From positions 1 through 48,420 of the IMG/VR virus record IMGVR_UViG_3300042988_000468: a stretch of DNA of 48,420 bases; one strand, written 5' to 3'. Below are positions 47,860 to 48,420 of this stretch, piece after piece. Below the pieces are notes generated by a model. The model made no database searches, was not told where the DNA came from, and saw nothing but the letters and a program-made list of their open reading frames with translations. Position 1 is the first letter of the stretch. Each line of letters starts with the position of its first letter. Origin of the DNA: a virus. A program made the position numbers and the translations under genes.

Positions 47860-48075
47860 TCAACGGCCGATGCACCTATCAATGTACTGTCTCACCTTAA
47901 ATACGCAATCGCTGTCTGTGTCGCATTGAAGGCCTTCAGTTGACTGCACCGCGCACCGAACCACTGCATCGGTGCGTTGACTCCACGCTATCGAGATCAG
48001 GTAACCGCCGTAATTACCGGCGCTCACTAGACCGGCGAATATGAAACCCGCCACCACATCACGCGCGGTAATCAT
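47860..48075 (-). CDS. Small membrane protein
   Basis: 71 residues: a hydrophobic segment (VVAGFIFAGLVSAGNYGGYL, about 7-26) near the N-terminus, then about 45 residues with four cysteines (VVRCAVQ, LQCDTDSDCVF, RCIGR). It may be a signal-anchored protein with the Cys-rich part in the periplasm. It overlaps the upstream gene by four bases and is followed by a strong terminator. It belongs with 48072-48317 and 230-493 to a set of small envelope-linked genes. The function is unknown. Confidence 0.72.
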   Translation of the reverse strand: MITARDVVAGFIFAGLVSAGNYGGYLISIAWSQRTDAVVRCAVQSTEGLQCDTDSDCVFKVRQYIDRCIGR

Positions 48076-48420
48076 ATATCACCACCATACTGTTCAGCCA
48101 TGCGAGTCTTCACCTCGCGTGCCACGTCAATCCACGCATCGGCGTCAATCAATCCATCACGCATCGACTCGCGAGTAAAGGTCTCATTTGACGTAATCTC
48201 ACGCGCGTATCGACCAATGGCTTCAATCACAAACGCTTGCGCGAGCGCACCACGGCGACTAAACTCCATCAGTTGAGTCACGAATTCCACATTCGTCAAT
48301 CGTTTATTCTTAGACATTCCACATCTCCATTTATTCGAGTTAGACAATTGTAACTACCCCACCGGAACTGTCCGGTGGTGTGGTGATAGGGTGCCGCGCA
48401 CCCTATCACCATAGTAAACA
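48052..48420. repeat. Right copy of terminal direct repeat, full length
   Basis: 369 bases corresponding to 1-218 plus an internal 151-bp segment (48151-48301). It includes the gene 48072-48317, the end of the gene 47860-48075's upstream overlap and both hairpins (48359-48378, 48382-48410). Sequence outside the 151-bp segment is identical in the two copies as far as I can compare by eye. Confidence 0.85.
48072..48317 (-). CDS. Small hypothetical protein in the terminal repeat
   Basis: 81 residues from ATG at 48317, chosen for GGAG seven bases upstream; an ATG ten codons earlier lacks a good ribosome binding site. It is charged and mostly helical (LTNVEFVTQLMEFSRRGALA and DADAWIDVAREVKTRMAEQ). 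The stop overlaps the start of the membrane protein gene (ATGA). The left repeat copy is frameshifted by the 151-bp deletion, so this is the only intact copy. No family is recognised. Confidence 0.72.
   Translation of the reverse strand: MSKNKRLTNVEFVTQLMEFSRRGALAQAFVIEAIGRYAREITSNETFTRESMRDGLIDADAWIDVAREVKTRMAEQYGGDI

Noticed and set aside
1-48420. Temperate lifestyle
   Set aside because: No integrase, recombinase or clear attachment site was found. The excisionase-like and Cro-like proteins alone do not show lysogeny.
1-48420. Single-subunit RNA polymerase or virion RNA polymerase
   Set aside because: No T7-like or N4-like polymerase motif was seen in the plus-strand early genes, and none was recognised in the 2279-residue protein.

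Overview
This window looks like the near-complete genome of a lytic tailed phage (Caudoviricetes) with podovirus-type morphogenesis genes. The evidence is a head-tail connector portal, tail tubular proteins A and B, three successive internal-virion (ejection) proteins including one of 2279 residues, and a T7-like tail-fibre N-terminus. The capsid genes resemble the Bbp16, Bbp17 and Bbp19 set of Bordetella podoviruses. I see no integrase, no single-subunit RNA polymerase, no reverse transcriptase and no tRNA. The host is not shown directly. A secreted HELGH metallopeptidase resembles a protein type I associate with Bdellovibrio-like predatory bacteria, which is only a weak hint.

Layout. (1) 1-218 repeats 48052-48420, but the left copy lacks 151 bp; this is either a terminal redundancy or a circular-assembly overlap. 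(2) 230-493 and 47860-48317 (minus) hold small membrane or secreted proteins. (3) 494-1413 is an AT-rich control region with 77-bp direct repeats, many CATTGT/ACAATG boxes, a consensus-like promoter and a 125-bp inverted repeat. (4) 1414-5396 (plus) is a tightly overlapped early operon of small proteins, including a half-length sliding-clamp-like protein, candidate DNA-binding regulators and an HNH nuclease. (5) 5339-10289 (minus) is a replication/recombination block: PrimPol-helicase, VRR-NUC nuclease and an SF2 helicase interrupted in its Walker A motif by a LAGLIDADG intein. (6) 10430-17358 (plus) is a second replication block: DUF2800-type PD-(D/E)XK nuclease, DUF2815-type ssDNA-binding protein, duplicated coiled-coil genes and a family B DNA polymerase. 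(7) 17336-47282 (minus) is a long late operon read right to left: terminase small and large, GNAT, portal, a secreted fibre-like protein, HNH, Bbp19-like, scaffold, capsid, Bbp16-like, tail tubular A and B, internal virion proteins, tail fibres, lysis genes, accessory virion proteins and the metallopeptidase. (8) 47283-47859 is a second non-coding region with hairpins and three 38-bp tandem repeats carrying the same TACATTGTA box as region 3.

How it works together. The two plus-strand blocks and the 5.3-10.3 kb minus block probably supply regulation, priming, unwinding, synthesis and recombination. The late operon builds and packages the particle and lyses the host. In a circular or concatemeric form, the two repeat-rich non-coding regions lie about 2 kb apart, on either side of the small membrane-protein genes, and are the best candidates for origin, packaging or transcription control. 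The most unusual points are the inverted-repeat/box control region, the unequal terminal repeats, the half-length clamp, the Walker-A intein, two virion-type proteins with Sec signal peptides, and the secreted metallopeptidase.
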